A stretch of DNA of 64,000 nucleotides from the NCBI GenBank assembly GCA_934148845.1, contig CAKPDH010000004.1, positions 108,420-172,419 on the forward strand. The letters are read 5' to 3'. Both the position numbers and the translations under genes were made by a program. The notes under the pieces were generated by a model, which saw only the letters and a list, made by a program, of their open reading frames with translations, had not been told where the DNA came from and did not search any database. This document shows positions 1 through 8,680 of this stretch, piece by piece. The DNA is from an uncultured Bacilli bacterium (GTDB lineage Bacteria > Bacillota_I > Bacilli_A > RF39 > UBA660). Each line of letters begins with the position of its first letter. Position 1 is the first letter of the stretch.

Positions 1-42
1 AACGATAGAGAAATTGTTAGAATGATAAACGTTTTAAGTTAA
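1..42 (+). CDS. C-terminal end of an upstream gene (partial)
   Basis: An open frame runs in from the left edge and ends at TAA 40-42, giving the last 13 residues NDREIVRMINVLS. This is too short to identify. In many Firmicutes the gene before yceD-rpmF is the tRNA acetate ligase tmcAL (ylbM), so that is a possible identity, but it rests on gene order only. Confidence 0.5.
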   Translation, partial: NDREIVRMINVLS

Positions 43-48
43 AAGGTC

Positions 49-77
49 TTGATTTTTTAGAGTTTTGAATATATAAT
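49..77 (+). promoter_or_regulatory. Promoter for yceD-rpmF
   Basis: TTGATT at 49-54 and TATAAT at 72-77 are separated by 17 bases, a good vegetative promoter match. It lies between the end of the upstream gene and the yceD start at 104, so it probably drives yceD and rpmF together. Confidence 0.6.
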
Positions 78-103
78 GGTAGAGTCAAGAGGAAGGTGTT
101 TAT

Positions 104-604
104 ATGCATTATGATTTAACAAGATTGAATAATAATATAGATAGTTCTATTTACGTTGATCAAGTTTATTCATTTAAAAAGGAAGAACTAAGTAATACAG
201 ATATATTAAAATTAGATAATGTTAAAATAAACGGTGAAATATTTAGAAATAGTTTAGGAAACATAGAACTTAATTTAGATGTTTCTGGTATTATGGTTTT
301 ACCATGTGCTATAACACTTAAACCTGTGGATTATCCTTTTTCGATTAATATAAGTGGTGAACTTCAAGAATTAATGGAAAATATAGTAGAAAATTCCACA
401 AATTTTCAAAATACTATTGATATTTTGCCAATAATATGGGAGAATATATTGATGGAAGTTCCAATGCGAGTTGTTAGTCCTGAACTAAAAGATAAAGATA
501 TTAATTTGTCTGGTGATGGTTGGAAATTTACAACAGAGGATGAGGAATGCAATAGTCCATTAAGCGGACTTATTGATTATTTAGATGATAGTGAGGTGAA
601 ATAA
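104..604 (+). CDS. yceD: YceD family protein (DUF177)
   Basis: A 166-residue acidic protein whose middle part (about residues 55-85) carries the DUF177 pattern of alternating hydrophobic strands around a single Cys-Ala-Ile-Thr-Leu segment. The family is linked to 23S rRNA accumulation and ribosome assembly and is almost always next to rpmF, as here. ATG 104 follows a GGAAGG ribosome site at 91-96. It ends one codon before rpmF, so the two are probably cotranscribed. The family assignment rests on the residue pattern and the rpmF neighbour. Confidence 0.8.
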   Translation: MHYDLTRLNNNIDSSIYVDQVYSFKKEELSNTDILKLDNVKINGEIFRNSLGNIELNLDVSGIMVLPCAITLKPVDYPFSINISGELQELMENIVENSTNFQNTIDILPIIWENILMEVPMRVVSPELKDKDINLSGDGWKFTTEDEECNSPLSGLIDYLDDSEVK

Positions 605-787
605 ATGGCTGTACCATTTAGAAAAGTAAGTAATACTAGAGGTAGAAAAAGAAGAACACATTATAAAATAGAAGAAAATGCAACAGTAAAATGCCCAAAA
701 TGTGGTGCTACAGTAAGACCACATAGAGTATGCTTAGCTTGCGGAACTTATAAAGGTAAAGAAGTAGTAAAAAAAGAAGAAAAATAG
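605..787 (+). CDS. rpmF: 50S ribosomal protein L32
   Basis: 60 residues, the usual L32 length. The N-terminus [19 protein letters not shown] is the classic L32 basic start. Two Cys pairs, CPKC (30-33) and CLAC (43-46), form the zinc ribbon of the zinc-binding (C+) form of L32. The gene starts immediately after the yceD stop and is followed by a terminator, so it closes a two-gene operon. Confidence 0.97.
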   Translation: MAVPFRKVSNTRGRKRRTHYKIEENATVKCPKCGATVRPHRVCLACGTYKGKEVVKKEEK

Positions 788-811
788 ATAGAATGTTCTA
801 TCTTTTCTTTT
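786..811 (+). terminator. Intrinsic terminator after rpmF
   Basis: AGATAGA (786-792), loop ATGT, TCTATCT (797-803), then a T-rich run. The stem overlaps the rpmF stop codon. Confidence 0.7.
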
Positions 812-817
812 TAGCTA

Positions 818-847
818 TTTACAATTTAATAAATATTATGTTATAAT
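818..847 (+). promoter_or_regulatory. Promoter for the T-box operon
   Basis: TTTACA at 818-823 and TATAAT at 842-847 with an 18-base spacer, just upstream of the T-box leader. It should start the leader RNA near 854. Confidence 0.55.
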
Positions 848-854
848 CTATTTA

Positions 855-1036
855 ATTGAAACAGATTTAGTAGTTATTTTATTGGTAATAAGAAATTTAG
901 TGGGTGATGTAAACTAAACAAGATAAAATAATGAATTACCTTTCAAATCGTTTAAACACGTTATAGTTAAGAGATCATAGTATTATGAAGTAGGGTGGTA
1001 CCGCCATAAAGGCCCCTATATTTATAATACTTTTTT
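855..1036 (+). promoter_or_regulatory. T-box riboswitch leader (probably tyrosine-responsive)
   Basis: The conserved T-box sequence AGGGTGGTACCGCC lies at 992-1005. A long-range stem AGTATTAT (979-986) with ATAATACT (1024-1031), then six Ts, forms the transcription terminator enclosing it. T-boxes read the charging state of a tRNA. The only aminoacyl-tRNA synthetase in the operon is tyrS, the third gene, so tyrosine specificity is an inference; I could not fix the specifier codon in stem I. The unusual point is that a HAD phosphatase and deoC lie ahead of tyrS and are under the same control. Confidence 0.85.
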
Positions 1037-1053
1037 ATATATTGGAGGAATTT

Positions 1054-1680
1054 ATGATCAAGAAAATTATATTTGATATAGATGATACATTAATTATGTT
1101 TCCTAAAAAAGAATATATGGATGGTTGTAATAAATTAATAAAAAAGTATAATCTTAATACTACTGCTATTAAATTATATAATTCTATAGATAAATATGAC
1201 TCTTGTGGTATTTATAAATATTATAATATATTTGATATGGTAAGTTACATAGAAGAAGATTTAAAAGTAAAATTAAATCAAAATTTTATAGATGATTTTT
1301 TTGATATGTATAATGATCTTTTAGGTTATATTGATTTAGATATTTGTGATACACTTAATTATTTAAAAAGTAAATATACACTTGTTATATATTCAAATTG
1401 GTTTACTTCAAGCCAAATAGCTAGATTAAGAAAAGCTGGTATATATAAATATTTTGATTATGTATATTGTGCAGATAAAGTACCTAAGAAACCAAATAAG
1501 GAAGGATATTTAGAGGTAATGGGTGATTTTAAAGCATCTGAGTGTGTGTTTATAGGTGATAACATTAAGTTTGATATAGAAATGCCTAAAAGTCTTGGTA
1601 TTGATGTTTATTATATAGGAAGTAATGATTGCAATTATCCTAAAATAAGTAAAATAAGTGATTTAAGGAGGATGTTATAA
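1054..1680 (+). CDS. HAD family hydrolase
   Basis: A 208-residue cytoplasmic phosphatase-like protein. HAD motif I FDIDDT lies at about residues 7-12, motif II is the YSNW segment near 115, and the Lys of motif III and the GDN of motif IV (FIGDN, near 170) are present. This suits a small-molecule phosphatase of the phosphoglycolate phosphatase or nucleotidase type; the substrate cannot be told. ATG 1054 was chosen because GGAGG at 1044-1048 is its ribosome site; an in-frame TTG at 1042 lies inside that site. It overlaps deoC by one base, so the two are translationally coupled. Confidence 0.85.
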   Translation: MIKKIIFDIDDTLIMFPKKEYMDGCNKLIKKYNLNTTAIKLYNSIDKYDSCGIYKYYNIFDMVSYIEEDLKVKLNQNFIDDFFDMYNDLLGYIDLDICDTLNYLKSKYTLVIYSNWFTSSQIARLRKAGIYKYFDYVYCADKVPKKPNKEGYLEVMGDFKASECVFIGDNIKFDIEMPKSLGIDVYYIGSNDCNYPKISKISDLRRML

Positions 1681-2351
1681 TGGAATTAAATAAATATATA
1701 GATCATACAAATTTATCAAATACTGCTACTATTTATGATATAGAGAAACTTTGTAATGAGGCAATTAAATATAAGTTTGCAAGTGTTTGTGTAAGTCCAT
1801 ATTATGTTACACTCGCACATAATTTACTTAAAGATACAAGTGTTAGTGTATCTACTACTGTTGGATTTCCAACAGGTATGAGTACGACAAGTACAAAGGC
1901 TTTTGAAGCTATAAATGCAATAGAATCGGGTGCGGATGAAATCGAAATGGTTATTAATATAGCTGCACTTAAAAATAAAGATTATGATTATGTATTAGAT
2001 GAAATAGAAGAAATTAGAGATTCTATAGATGGGCATGTATTAAAGGTAATTATAGAAACTTGCTTGCTTACAGAAGAAGAGATAATTAAAATGACAGAAA
2101 TATGTAATAAAGCTTTTGTTAATTTTATAAAGACAAGTACTGGTATGAGTAAGTATGGCGCAAAGTTAAGTGATGTTTCATTAATTAATGAACATAAAAG
2201 TGATTTATTAGAAATCAAAGCAAGTGGTGGGATAAAAACTTTTAGTGACGCTAATAAATTTATTTTAGCTGGTGCAACTAGAATAGGTACAAGTTCTGGT
2301 GTATCAATTATGAATGATCAATGTGATCATGATTGTTGTGGGGAGGATTAA
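1680..2351 (+). CDS. deoC: Deoxyribose-phosphate aldolase
   Basis: 223 residues, the normal DeoC length. The start NKYIDHTNL, the Schiff-base lysine segment (KVIIETCLLT, about 121-130) and the FIKTSTGM motif (about 149-156) are the DeoC hallmarks. The enzyme cleaves 2-deoxyribose 5-phosphate to acetaldehyde and glyceraldehyde 3-phosphate in nucleoside salvage. The C-terminus is rich in Cys/His (CDHDCC), a slightly unusual tail. It shares a base with the HAD gene stop and lies two bases ahead of tyrS, so all three are one operon under the T-box. Confidence 0.95.
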   Translation: MELNKYIDHTNLSNTATIYDIEKLCNEAIKYKFASVCVSPYYVTLAHNLLKDTSVSVSTTVGFPTGMSTTSTKAFEAINAIESGADEIEMVINIAALKNKDYDYVLDEIEEIRDSIDGHVLKVIIETCLLTEEEIIKMTEICNKAFVNFIKTSTGMSKYGAKLSDVSLINEHKSDLLEIKASGGIKTFSDANKFILAGATRIGTSSGVSIMNDQCDHDCCGED

Positions 2352-2353
2352 AA

Positions 2354-3583
2354 ATGACATTATTTGAGGATTTAAAATGGAGAGGACTTATAAAAGATAT
2401 TAGTAGTCCTGAATTAGAAAAAAAATTAAATGAGGAAAAATTGACTTTTTATATTGGAACAGATCCAACTGCAGATTCAATGCATATTGGACATTTTTCA
2501 AGCTTTTTAATAGCTACTAGACTTGCTCGTTATGGACATAAGCCAATATTATTAATAGGTGGAGCAACAGGATTAATAGGAGATCCAAAGCCATCTAAAG
2601 AGCGTCAAATGATAACTAAGGAGGCTGTTAATCATAATGTACTTGGCCTAACTAAACAAGCAAAAGAAATATTTGGTTTTGAAGTTGTAAATAATTATGA
2701 TTGGACTAAAGATATTAATATACTTGATTTTTTAAGAGATTATGGTAAATATATAAATGTAAATTATATGCTTGATAAAGATATAATAAGTAGAAGACTA
2801 GATTCAGGTATTACATTCTGTGAGTTTGCTTATACTTTGCTTCAAGGTATGGACTTTGTACATTTATATGACTCTAAGGGAGTAACTCTTCAAGTAGCAG
2901 GTTCTGATCAATGGGGAAATATTACAACAGGAATAGAAATTGCACGTAAAAAAAATAATATAGAATTATATGGTATGACAATGCCTTTAGTATTAGATGC
3001 TAATGGTGTTAAGTTTGGAAAAACTGAAGGAAACGCTTTATGGCTTGATAAAAATAAAACATCTAGTTATGAATTATATCAATACTTAATAAATACAAGT
3101 GATGTATGCGTAATTGATTATCTTAAAAAATTAACTTTCTTAACAAAAGAAGAAATTGAAGAAATAGAAAAAGAACATAATCTTGCTAAAGAGAAGAGAT
3201 TAGCTCAAAAAGTTCTTGCTAGAGAAGTCATTACATTTTTACACGGAGAAGAAGAATTTAATCATGCAACTATTATGAGTGAAGCATTATTTAGTGGTAA
3301 TATTAAGGGATTGACTTCTGATGAAATAGAATTATGCTTTAAAGGCGTTCCTACATTTAATATTGATAATTCTTTAAATTTATTGGATGTTTTAGTAGAT
3401 AATAAAATAGCATCTTCAAAAAGAGAAGCAAGAGAATTTATAAGTGGTAATGCTATAAGTGTTAATGGTGCAGTTATAACTTCACAAGATTATGTAATAA
3501 ATAAGGATATTGCTATTGATAATAAAGTTGTAGTCATAAGAAGAGGAAAGAAAAAATACTATTTAGGATTGATAAACTATTAA
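2354..3583 (+). CDS. tyrS: Tyrosyl-tRNA synthetase
   Basis: 409 residues, the standard bacterial TyrRS length. The class I signature HIGH lies at residues 44-47 and the KMSKS-equivalent KFGKTEGN near residue 230. An S4 RNA-binding domain occupies the last 65 residues or so. It charges tRNA-Tyr. The start at ATG 2354 has GGGAGG (2341-2346) upstream; an earlier in-frame TTG gives an implausible leader. It is the last gene of the HAD-deoC-tyrS operon and its presence is the best clue to what the T-box senses. Confidence 0.97.
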   Translation: MTLFEDLKWRGLIKDISSPELEKKLNEEKLTFYIGTDPTADSMHIGHFSSFLIATRLARYGHKPILLIGGATGLIGDPKPSKERQMITKEAVNHNVLGLTKQAKEIFGFEVVNNYDWTKDINILDFLRDYGKYINVNYMLDKDIISRRLDSGITFCEFAYTLLQGMDFVHLYDSKGVTLQVAGSDQWGNITTGIEIARKKNNIELYGMTMPLVLDANGVKFGKTEGNALWLDKNKTSSYELYQYLINTSDVCVIDYLKKLTFLTKEEIEEIEKEHNLAKEKRLAQKVLAREVITFLHGEEEFNHATIMSEALFSGNIKGLTSDEIELCFKGVPTFNIDNSLNLLDVLVDNKIASSKREAREFISGNAISVNGAVITSQDYVINKDIAIDNKVVVIRRGKKKYYLGLINY

Positions 3584-3592
3584 AATGTAAAT

Positions 3593-3621
3593 TTGACATA
3601 AATTCAATAATGTGGTAGCAT
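3593..3621 (+). promoter_or_regulatory. Promoter for the gene at 3645
   Basis: TTGACA at 3593-3598, 17-base spacer, TAGCAT at 3616-3621. This is a near-consensus promoter just after the tyrS stop, with the AGGGGG ribosome site and ATG 3645 following. Confidence 0.6.
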
Positions 3622-3644
3622 ATTGCCTGAATTTAGGGGGATGT

Positions 3645-4361
3645 ATGAATAAAAAGGATATAGTAGAAGAAAAATATTTATATGAATATATAAAAGAAAT
3701 GCTTTATAGTGCTGTTATAAGTGAAAGTAATTTGAATCCAAATTCTTACTATCACCATAATACAAACTATAAAAGTTTATTAGAAATATTAAAGTACGGT
3801 ATTTTATCTAAGAGAAATTATGCTAAGTTAATAAAAAATAGAGATCTTACAGAAAAAGAAGAGTACTTATATTCTGATGAAAGTTATGTTAATGGTGCGG
3901 ATTATATATCTTTATCTAAAATGGGGCTTAGTGATTTATATAGAGATGAAGAAGAATATGATGCATATACACCACATACTACTGATTTATTAATTGATCC
4001 AAATATTAAGGCAGATAGAAGAACTACAAATTATGGAAATGAGTTTTTAGCTTTAGATGGAATAATACCTATTTCTAGTATTAAGTCTATAGATTTAAGA
4101 TTAATTAAATATGCTTATTTAGTATCAAAAAATAATAGAGATTATATATTAAAAAACATAAGAAATACTAATTATGCATACTTAGCTTTGGATAAAAATA
4201 TATTAGATGTTTTAGAGTATTATAATTCTATAATTGATACTTGTAATTTTATGTTAGATAATAATATAAATATAAAGATAAGAGAAGTAAGTGATAATAA
4301 AAAAATTATACTTGATCCTACATTAATTAGAAAAAATAAAAAAATAGAGTTAAAAAAATAG
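3645..4361 (+). CDS. Uncharacterised protein, possibly ADP-ribosyltransferase-like fold
   Basis: 238 residues, no membrane segment. The segment YYHHNTNYKSLLEILKYGIL (about 36-55), later YISLSKMG and then NYGNEFLALDGI with IPISSIKSIDL, follows the order seen in ART-fold proteins of the DarT/Tpt1 kind: an HxT-like start, a helix with a G-[IL]-L turn, a strand with S-L-S, and a late region before a substrate-loop strand. This is a pattern-based suggestion, not a firm family call. ATG 3645 follows AGGGGG (3635-3640); upstream in-frame codons would bury that site. It has its own promoter and terminator, so it is a single-gene unit. Confidence 0.6.
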   Translation: MNKKDIVEEKYLYEYIKEMLYSAVISESNLNPNSYYHHNTNYKSLLEILKYGILSKRNYAKLIKNRDLTEKEEYLYSDESYVNGADYISLSKMGLSDLYRDEEEYDAYTPHTTDLLIDPNIKADRRTTNYGNEFLALDGIIPISSIKSIDLRLIKYAYLVSKNNRDYILKNIRNTNYAYLALDKNILDVLEYYNSIIDTCNFMLDNNINIKIREVSDNKKIILDPTLIRKNKKIELKK

Positions 4362-4392
4362 ATAGATTAAATAAAATATCTATCTTTTTTTT
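4360..4392 (+). terminator. Intrinsic terminator
   Basis: AGATAG at 4360-4365 pairs with CTATCT at 4380-4385, followed by a run of Ts. The stem begins at the stop codon of the preceding gene. Confidence 0.55.
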
Positions 4393-4400
4393 ATGTAATT

Positions 4401-4409
4401 TGATATAAT
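4401..4409 (+). promoter_or_regulatory. Extended -10 promoter for the tad cluster
   Basis: TTGATATAATT contains an extended -10 (TG, one base, TATAAT at 4404-4409). No clear -35 is visible. It lies 26 bases before the first pilus gene. Confidence 0.5.
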
Positions 4410-4434
4410 TAGTATTGATGATAGAGTGTGAGAT

Positions 4435-4770
4435 ATGAAGAATAATAAAGGACAAGCACTTATTGAGTTTATATTTATATTACCACTTTTAATAGTAATA
4501 ATAACGGTAATAATTGATTTTTTAGGGATTATGTCTTTAAAGTATTCACTTCAAAATGATTTAGAGAATGTTTATATAATGTATAAAGATGGTGATACTT
4601 CTAAGATAAATAATTATATAAGTGCAAATAATATTAATATTAATTATAAAATAGAAGATGAATTTACTAAAATAGAATTAAGTAAAAAAGCTAAGCTTAC
4701 TTCTTTTATACTTAAAGGTATTATGAATGATTATTATATCAAGGTAGATAGGACGATAATAAATGAATAA
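4435..4770 (+). CDS. TadE-like pilus protein
   Basis: 111 residues. The N-terminus NNKGQALIEFIFILPLLI is the TadE/TadG signature: a short polar leader, a conserved Glu, then one hydrophobic helix (about 9-32) that acts as pilin-like membrane anchor. The rest is an extracytoplasmic domain. TadE-like proteins are minor pseudopilins of Flp (type IVc) pili. It opens the tad cluster and overlaps the next gene by 8 bases. No tight ribosome site is obvious before ATG 4435. Confidence 0.8.
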   Translation: MKNNKGQALIEFIFILPLLIVIITVIIDFLGIMSLKYSLQNDLENVYIMYKDGDTSKINNYISANNININYKIEDEFTKIELSKKAKLTSFILKGIMNDYYIKVDRTIINE

Positions 4771-5128
4771 TAAGGGACAGGTTTTGGTTATATTTGTAAT
4801 TCTTCTTCCTATAGTATTTTTTATATTAATGTTTTCTATAAATATAGGAATTTCTTATATGGATAAGAAAGATACGAGTGATGTTATATATATGGCGGTT
4901 TCTTATTATTTAGATAATATAACAGACACTGATGCACTTATAAATAGTAAAAAAATTATAAATAAAAATATTAAAGATATAGAAAAAATAATAATAGACG
5001 AAAATAGTGATTATATAAAAATTACTGTTTTAAAGAAGTCTAAAGCATTAGATAGTCTTATAAATAATAAATTTATTGAAGTATCTTATACAGGCTTTAA
5101 GAATAGTAAAAAGATAATAAAAGGGTGA
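4763..5128 (+). CDS. Second TadE/TadG-like minor pilin
   Basis: 121 residues with the same plan as its neighbour: NNKGQVLVIFVILLPIVFF, one N-terminal membrane helix, then a mostly hydrophilic domain. The Glu typical of TadE is replaced by Ile in this copy (VLVIF against ALIEF), which suggests a TadG-like or diverged paralogue. ATG 4763 overlaps the previous stop and four bases separate it from the ATPase gene, so translation is coupled. Confidence 0.72.
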   Translation: MNNKGQVLVIFVILLPIVFFILMFSINIGISYMDKKDTSDVIYMAVSYYLDNITDTDALINSKKIINKNIKDIEKIIIDENSDYIKITVLKKSKALDSLINNKFIEVSYTGFKNSKKIIKG

Positions 5129-5132
5129 TATT

Positions 5133-5900
5133 ATGGCACTAAATAAAGCAAAAATTATTACTGTTACATCAGTAAAAGGTGGAGTTGGAAAGACTACAAC
5201 TGTATTAAATTTGGCAGGTGTATATTCAAATTTAGGTAATAAAGTATTATTAATTGACTTAGATATATATTCTGGTGATATAGCGGCAATTTTAAACTTA
5301 AAATATCAACGCGATATATATAATATGTATGAAGATTTAGAAAATAAAAAATTTGATTCGTTTGAAAATTATATTTCTAAATATAATTCAAATATAGATA
5401 TATTACCAGCTCCAAAAGATCCAAGATATGGAAGAAGAATTAATAGTAATGTATTAAATACTATATTTTATAAGACTGTAATGAAGTATGATGTAATTTT
5501 AATAGATACAAATCATATTTTAACTGATATAAATTTGTTCGCACTAGATAGTAGTGATCAAATTTTATATGTAATAAATAATGATTCAATGAATTTAAAA
5601 AATATGAAAAATATGGTAGCAATCTTAAGTAATATGAATAAAAAAAATTACAAGATTGTATTAAATGAAAGTACTTGTAAAGGTAAAAATTATTATAATA
5701 AATATGATATAAAAAATATAATTAATAAAAATGTAAATTATATAATACCAGATAGTTTTTATTTAAAAGATATAGATAAATATATAGTTAATGGTGAAAT
5801 TTTAATATTAGATAATTATATTTATAAGAAACATAAAAAAACTATGAAAATATTTAATTTAATGGCTAATGATTTAATAAAAGAAGAAAAAGGTGAATAA
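5133..5900 (+). CDS. TadZ/CpaE-like ParA-family ATPase
   Basis: 255 residues. The deviant Walker A motif KGGVGKTT lies at residues 15-22, and a DLDIYSGD segment (about 44-51) is the switch region of the MinD/ParA class. In Tad systems this ATPase localises the pilus machine to the membrane and pole. It lacks the N-terminal receiver-like domain of long CpaE proteins, so it is the short TadZ form. It sits between the minor pilins and the secretion ATPase. Confidence 0.85.
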   Translation: MALNKAKIITVTSVKGGVGKTTTVLNLAGVYSNLGNKVLLIDLDIYSGDIAAILNLKYQRDIYNMYEDLENKKFDSFENYISKYNSNIDILPAPKDPRYGRRINSNVLNTIFYKTVMKYDVILIDTNHILTDINLFALDSSDQILYVINNDSMNLKNMKNMVAILSNMNKKNYKIVLNESTCKGKNYYNKYDIKNIINKNVNYIIPDSFYLKDIDKYIVNGEILILDNYIYKKHKKTMKIFNLMANDLIKEEKGE

Positions 5901-5901
5901 T

Positions 5902-7221
5902 ATGTCTAAAAGTTTTGCTTTAGAGTTTGGTTCTAATGATAATATTAAGACCTATCACGATGTTAGTGATTATGAAGCATTTAAAAATAAAGAGTTATTA
6001 GATGAACTTAGAAATAAAATAATTCAAAATTTAATTGATCATAATAAGAATAATGTATTATTAGATAGCTATGTTAAAAGTGAAATTGATAAAACTCTTG
6101 AAGGATATGATTTAAGTGTTGTTGAGAGAAACTATATTAATAATCTAATAGACAATGAAATAAATGGTTATGGGCCAATAACCGAGCTTTTAGATGATCC
6201 TAGTATTACTGAAATTATGGTTAATGGTAAAGATGATATTTATATAGAACTGGATGGTAAGATAATTAAAGATAGTAGTGTATCTTTTATAAATAATAAT
6301 CATATTATAAGAACAATACAAAGACTTATTCAGCCCATTGGAAGAACAATAGATACAGCAAATCCAATGGTAGATGCACGTCTTAGTGATGGTTCTAGAT
6401 TAAACGCTATAATTGAGCCTTTGAGTGTAAAAGGTCCAGTTTTAACAATTAGAAAGTTTAAAAAAGAGTTATCATCAATTGAAGACTTCTTAAGAAACGG
6501 TACAATGACACCATATATGGCGAGATTTATTGAAGCTTGTGTTAAGGCTAAATTAAATATAATTGTATGTGGTGGGACTGGATCTGGAAAAACTACACTT
6601 TTAAATATTATGTCATCTTTTATAAATAATAGTGAACGTATTATAACAATAGAAGATGCTGCAGAGCTAAAGTTAGAACAACAACACGTAATTTCTCTTG
6701 AAACAAGAGGCGCCAATTATTCTAATGAAATGGAAGTTACAATAAGGGATTTAGTTATAAATTCACTTCGTATGCGACCTGATAGAATAATAGTTGGTGA
6801 AGTAAGAGGAAAAGAAGCATTTGATATGCTTCAAGCTATGAATACAGGACATGAGGGTAGTATGACAACACTTCATGCTAATAGTCCAATGGATGCATTA
6901 AACCGTCTTGAGACTATGGTACTTATGGCAGGAATGGAAATACCTATTAAGGCGATTAGAGAATATATAGAAAGCGCTATTAATATAATAATAAATATAT
7001 CACGTCTTAGTGATGGTAAGAGAAAAATTACTAGTATTTGTGAAGTAGATGGCTTTGTAAATGATGAAATAAAATTAAATGAGATATTTTCATTTAAACA
7101 AACTGGTATAACAAATAATAAAGAAGTAATTGGTGAATTTAATTTTAATAAGAAAAAAAATGAAACTTATAATAAATTAAAATCAATGGGAATTGATACT
7201 TTAGACGATATGTTTGAATAG
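5902..7221 (+). CDS. CpaF/TadA-type pilus assembly ATPase
   Basis: 439 residues, the usual CpaF length. The segment PITELLDDPSITEIMVNG near residue 95 is the CpaF N-domain signature. Walker A GGTGSGKTT lies near 224-232, a Walker B/Asp box region follows (DRIIVGEVRG), and the His box is MTTLHANS. It powers pilus assembly from the cytoplasmic face. ATG 5902 follows AAAGGTG; an earlier GTG at 5893 lies in that ribosome site. It comes directly after tadZ and overlaps the tadB region. Confidence 0.93.
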   Translation: MSKSFALEFGSNDNIKTYHDVSDYEAFKNKELLDELRNKIIQNLIDHNKNNVLLDSYVKSEIDKTLEGYDLSVVERNYINNLIDNEINGYGPITELLDDPSITEIMVNGKDDIYIELDGKIIKDSSVSFINNNHIIRTIQRLIQPIGRTIDTANPMVDARLSDGSRLNAIIEPLSVKGPVLTIRKFKKELSSIEDFLRNGTMTPYMARFIEACVKAKLNIIVCGGTGSGKTTLLNIMSSFINNSERIITIEDAAELKLEQQHVISLETRGANYSNEMEVTIRDLVINSLRMRPDRIIVGEVRGKEAFDMLQAMNTGHEGSMTTLHANSPMDALNRLETMVLMAGMEIPIKAIREYIESAINIIINISRLSDGKRKITSICEVDGFVNDEIKLNEIFSFKQTGITNNKEVIGEFNFNKKKNETYNKLKSMGIDTLDDMFE

Positions 7222-7231
7222 AGGTGAGATA

Positions 7232-8680
7232 GTGGAGTATGAAAATTTAAATATTACAAATAAAGATGTAGTAATTAATAATGAAAATACTAATTGTGTT
7301 TATGAAGTTATTAAAGATAATAAAAAAATAGATGAAGGCATATGCAAAAATATTACTTTAACATCTAATGGTAGTTATGAAGTAATATTTAAAGATTCAC
7401 TAACTAATTCTATTACTACATATAAATATGTAATAGATAAAGAGCCTCCAAAAATTAAATTAGAACAAAAAAAATACAAAATTACTAATAAAGAAAAATT
7501 TACTATTAAAGATAAAATAACTGTAACAGATAATATTGATTCTAATATTTCAAATATTGAAACTAATATAGATACTATAAATTTTAATGAAACTGGAATA
7601 AAAAAAATAGATATTAAAGCTTATGATAGTGCTGGAAATATTGGTACAGAGAAAATATATGTAACAGTTGTTAATGATAATAAAAGTTTAATTAAGTTAG
7701 GACAATTTTCTTTAATTATAGTTATTTTATTTCTTATAATACTTTTATATAAATATATAAGAAGTATAAAATTAGAAAAAAGATTTTCTAAGTATTCTAT
7801 AAAGTCATTTAGTAGTGAGCAATCATTATTTGATAGTTTATATAATAAATATAATAGTTTTATAGATACTTATAGTTCATATTTAAGAAGCTCTAATGTA
7901 TTTACTAAAATGGGTAAAAAATATATTAAATATTCTTTTATATTTGATAAGAAAGATCCAAATGGATATAAGTTTGTATTTAAAAAAATTATTACTGGAT
8001 TTATTTATTTATTTATAGTTATTATATTTAATTTAATTAGATCTACATTAATTAAACCATATCAAATGATAATTCCATTTGTATTAGGTTTTTATACATT
8101 AGATATTATATATATATATAAGTATGCTATATATAGGAAGAAAATAGAAAATGATATGATGAACGCTATTACTGTTATGAATAATGCTTTTAAATCTGGT
8201 AGAAGTATTATGCAAGCAGTTTTACTTGTATCAGATGAATTAAAGGGCCCTATTGCAAAAGAATTTAAAAAAATAGGCTTAGAGCTTTCTTATGGTATTG
8301 AAGTAGAAGATGCTTTTAAAAGATTTTCAAACAGAGTAAATTTAAGTGAAGCAGTATATTTAACATCAAGTCTTTCTGTATTAAATAAAACAGGCGGTAA
8401 TATAATTAAAGTATTTGATTCAATTGAAAAAACATTATTTAGTAAAAAAAAGCTTGAATCTGAATATAAATCATTAACAAGTAGTTCTAAAATGATAACA
8501 ATAGTCTTGATTTTTATTCCAATAGTATTTACAATATTTATTGGGGTAATTAATAGAAACTATTTTATGCCATTAATTGAAAAACCATTAGGAATAGTTT
8601 TAATAGTATTAATGATTATTATATATATTACATATATAATAGTGGTACAAAAAGTTATGAAAGTAAGAGGAATAAAATGA
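7232..8680 (+). CDS. TadB-like inner membrane protein with an N-terminal Ig-like domain
   Basis: 482 residues. Residues 1-150 are a soluble beta-rich region, and about 70-147 read as a bacterial Ig/DUF5011-type domain (DKEPPKIKL, TVTDNID, YDSAGNIG). A membrane helix follows at 155-178, then a GSPF/T2SSF domain (about 300-460) with the AVLLVSDELKGPIAKEF segment and C-terminal helices, as in TadB. GTG 7232 is chosen because GAGGTGA (7221-7227) precedes it; a TTG at 7214 is the alternative. No signal peptide precedes the Ig-like part, so it may be exported by the first helix as a reverse anchor. It overlaps tadC by ATGA. Confidence 0.8.
   Translation: MEYENLNITNKDVVINNENTNCVYEVIKDNKKIDEGICKNITLTSNGSYEVIFKDSLTNSITTYKYVIDKEPPKIKLEQKKYKITNKEKFTIKDKITVTDNIDSNISNIETNIDTINFNETGIKKIDIKAYDSAGNIGTEKIYVTVVNDNKSLIKLGQFSLIIVILFLIILLYKYIRSIKLEKRFSKYSIKSFSSEQSLFDSLYNKYNSFIDTYSSYLRSSNVFTKMGKKYIKYSFIFDKKDPNGYKFVFKKIITGFIYLFIVIIFNLIRSTLIKPYQMIIPFVLGFYTLDIIYIYKYAIYRKKIENDMMNAITVMNNAFKSGRSIMQAVLLVSDELKGPIAKEFKKIGLELSYGIEVEDAFKRFSNRVNLSEAVYLTSSLSVLNKTGGNIIKVFDSIEKTLFSKKKLESEYKSLTSSSKMITIVLIFIPIVFTIFIGVINRNYFMPLIEKPLGIVLIVLMIIIYITYIIVVQKVMKVRGIK

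Noticed and set aside
6330..6716. Minus-strand 128-codon frame opposite cpaF
   Set aside because: Shadow of the ATPase core; no start signals.
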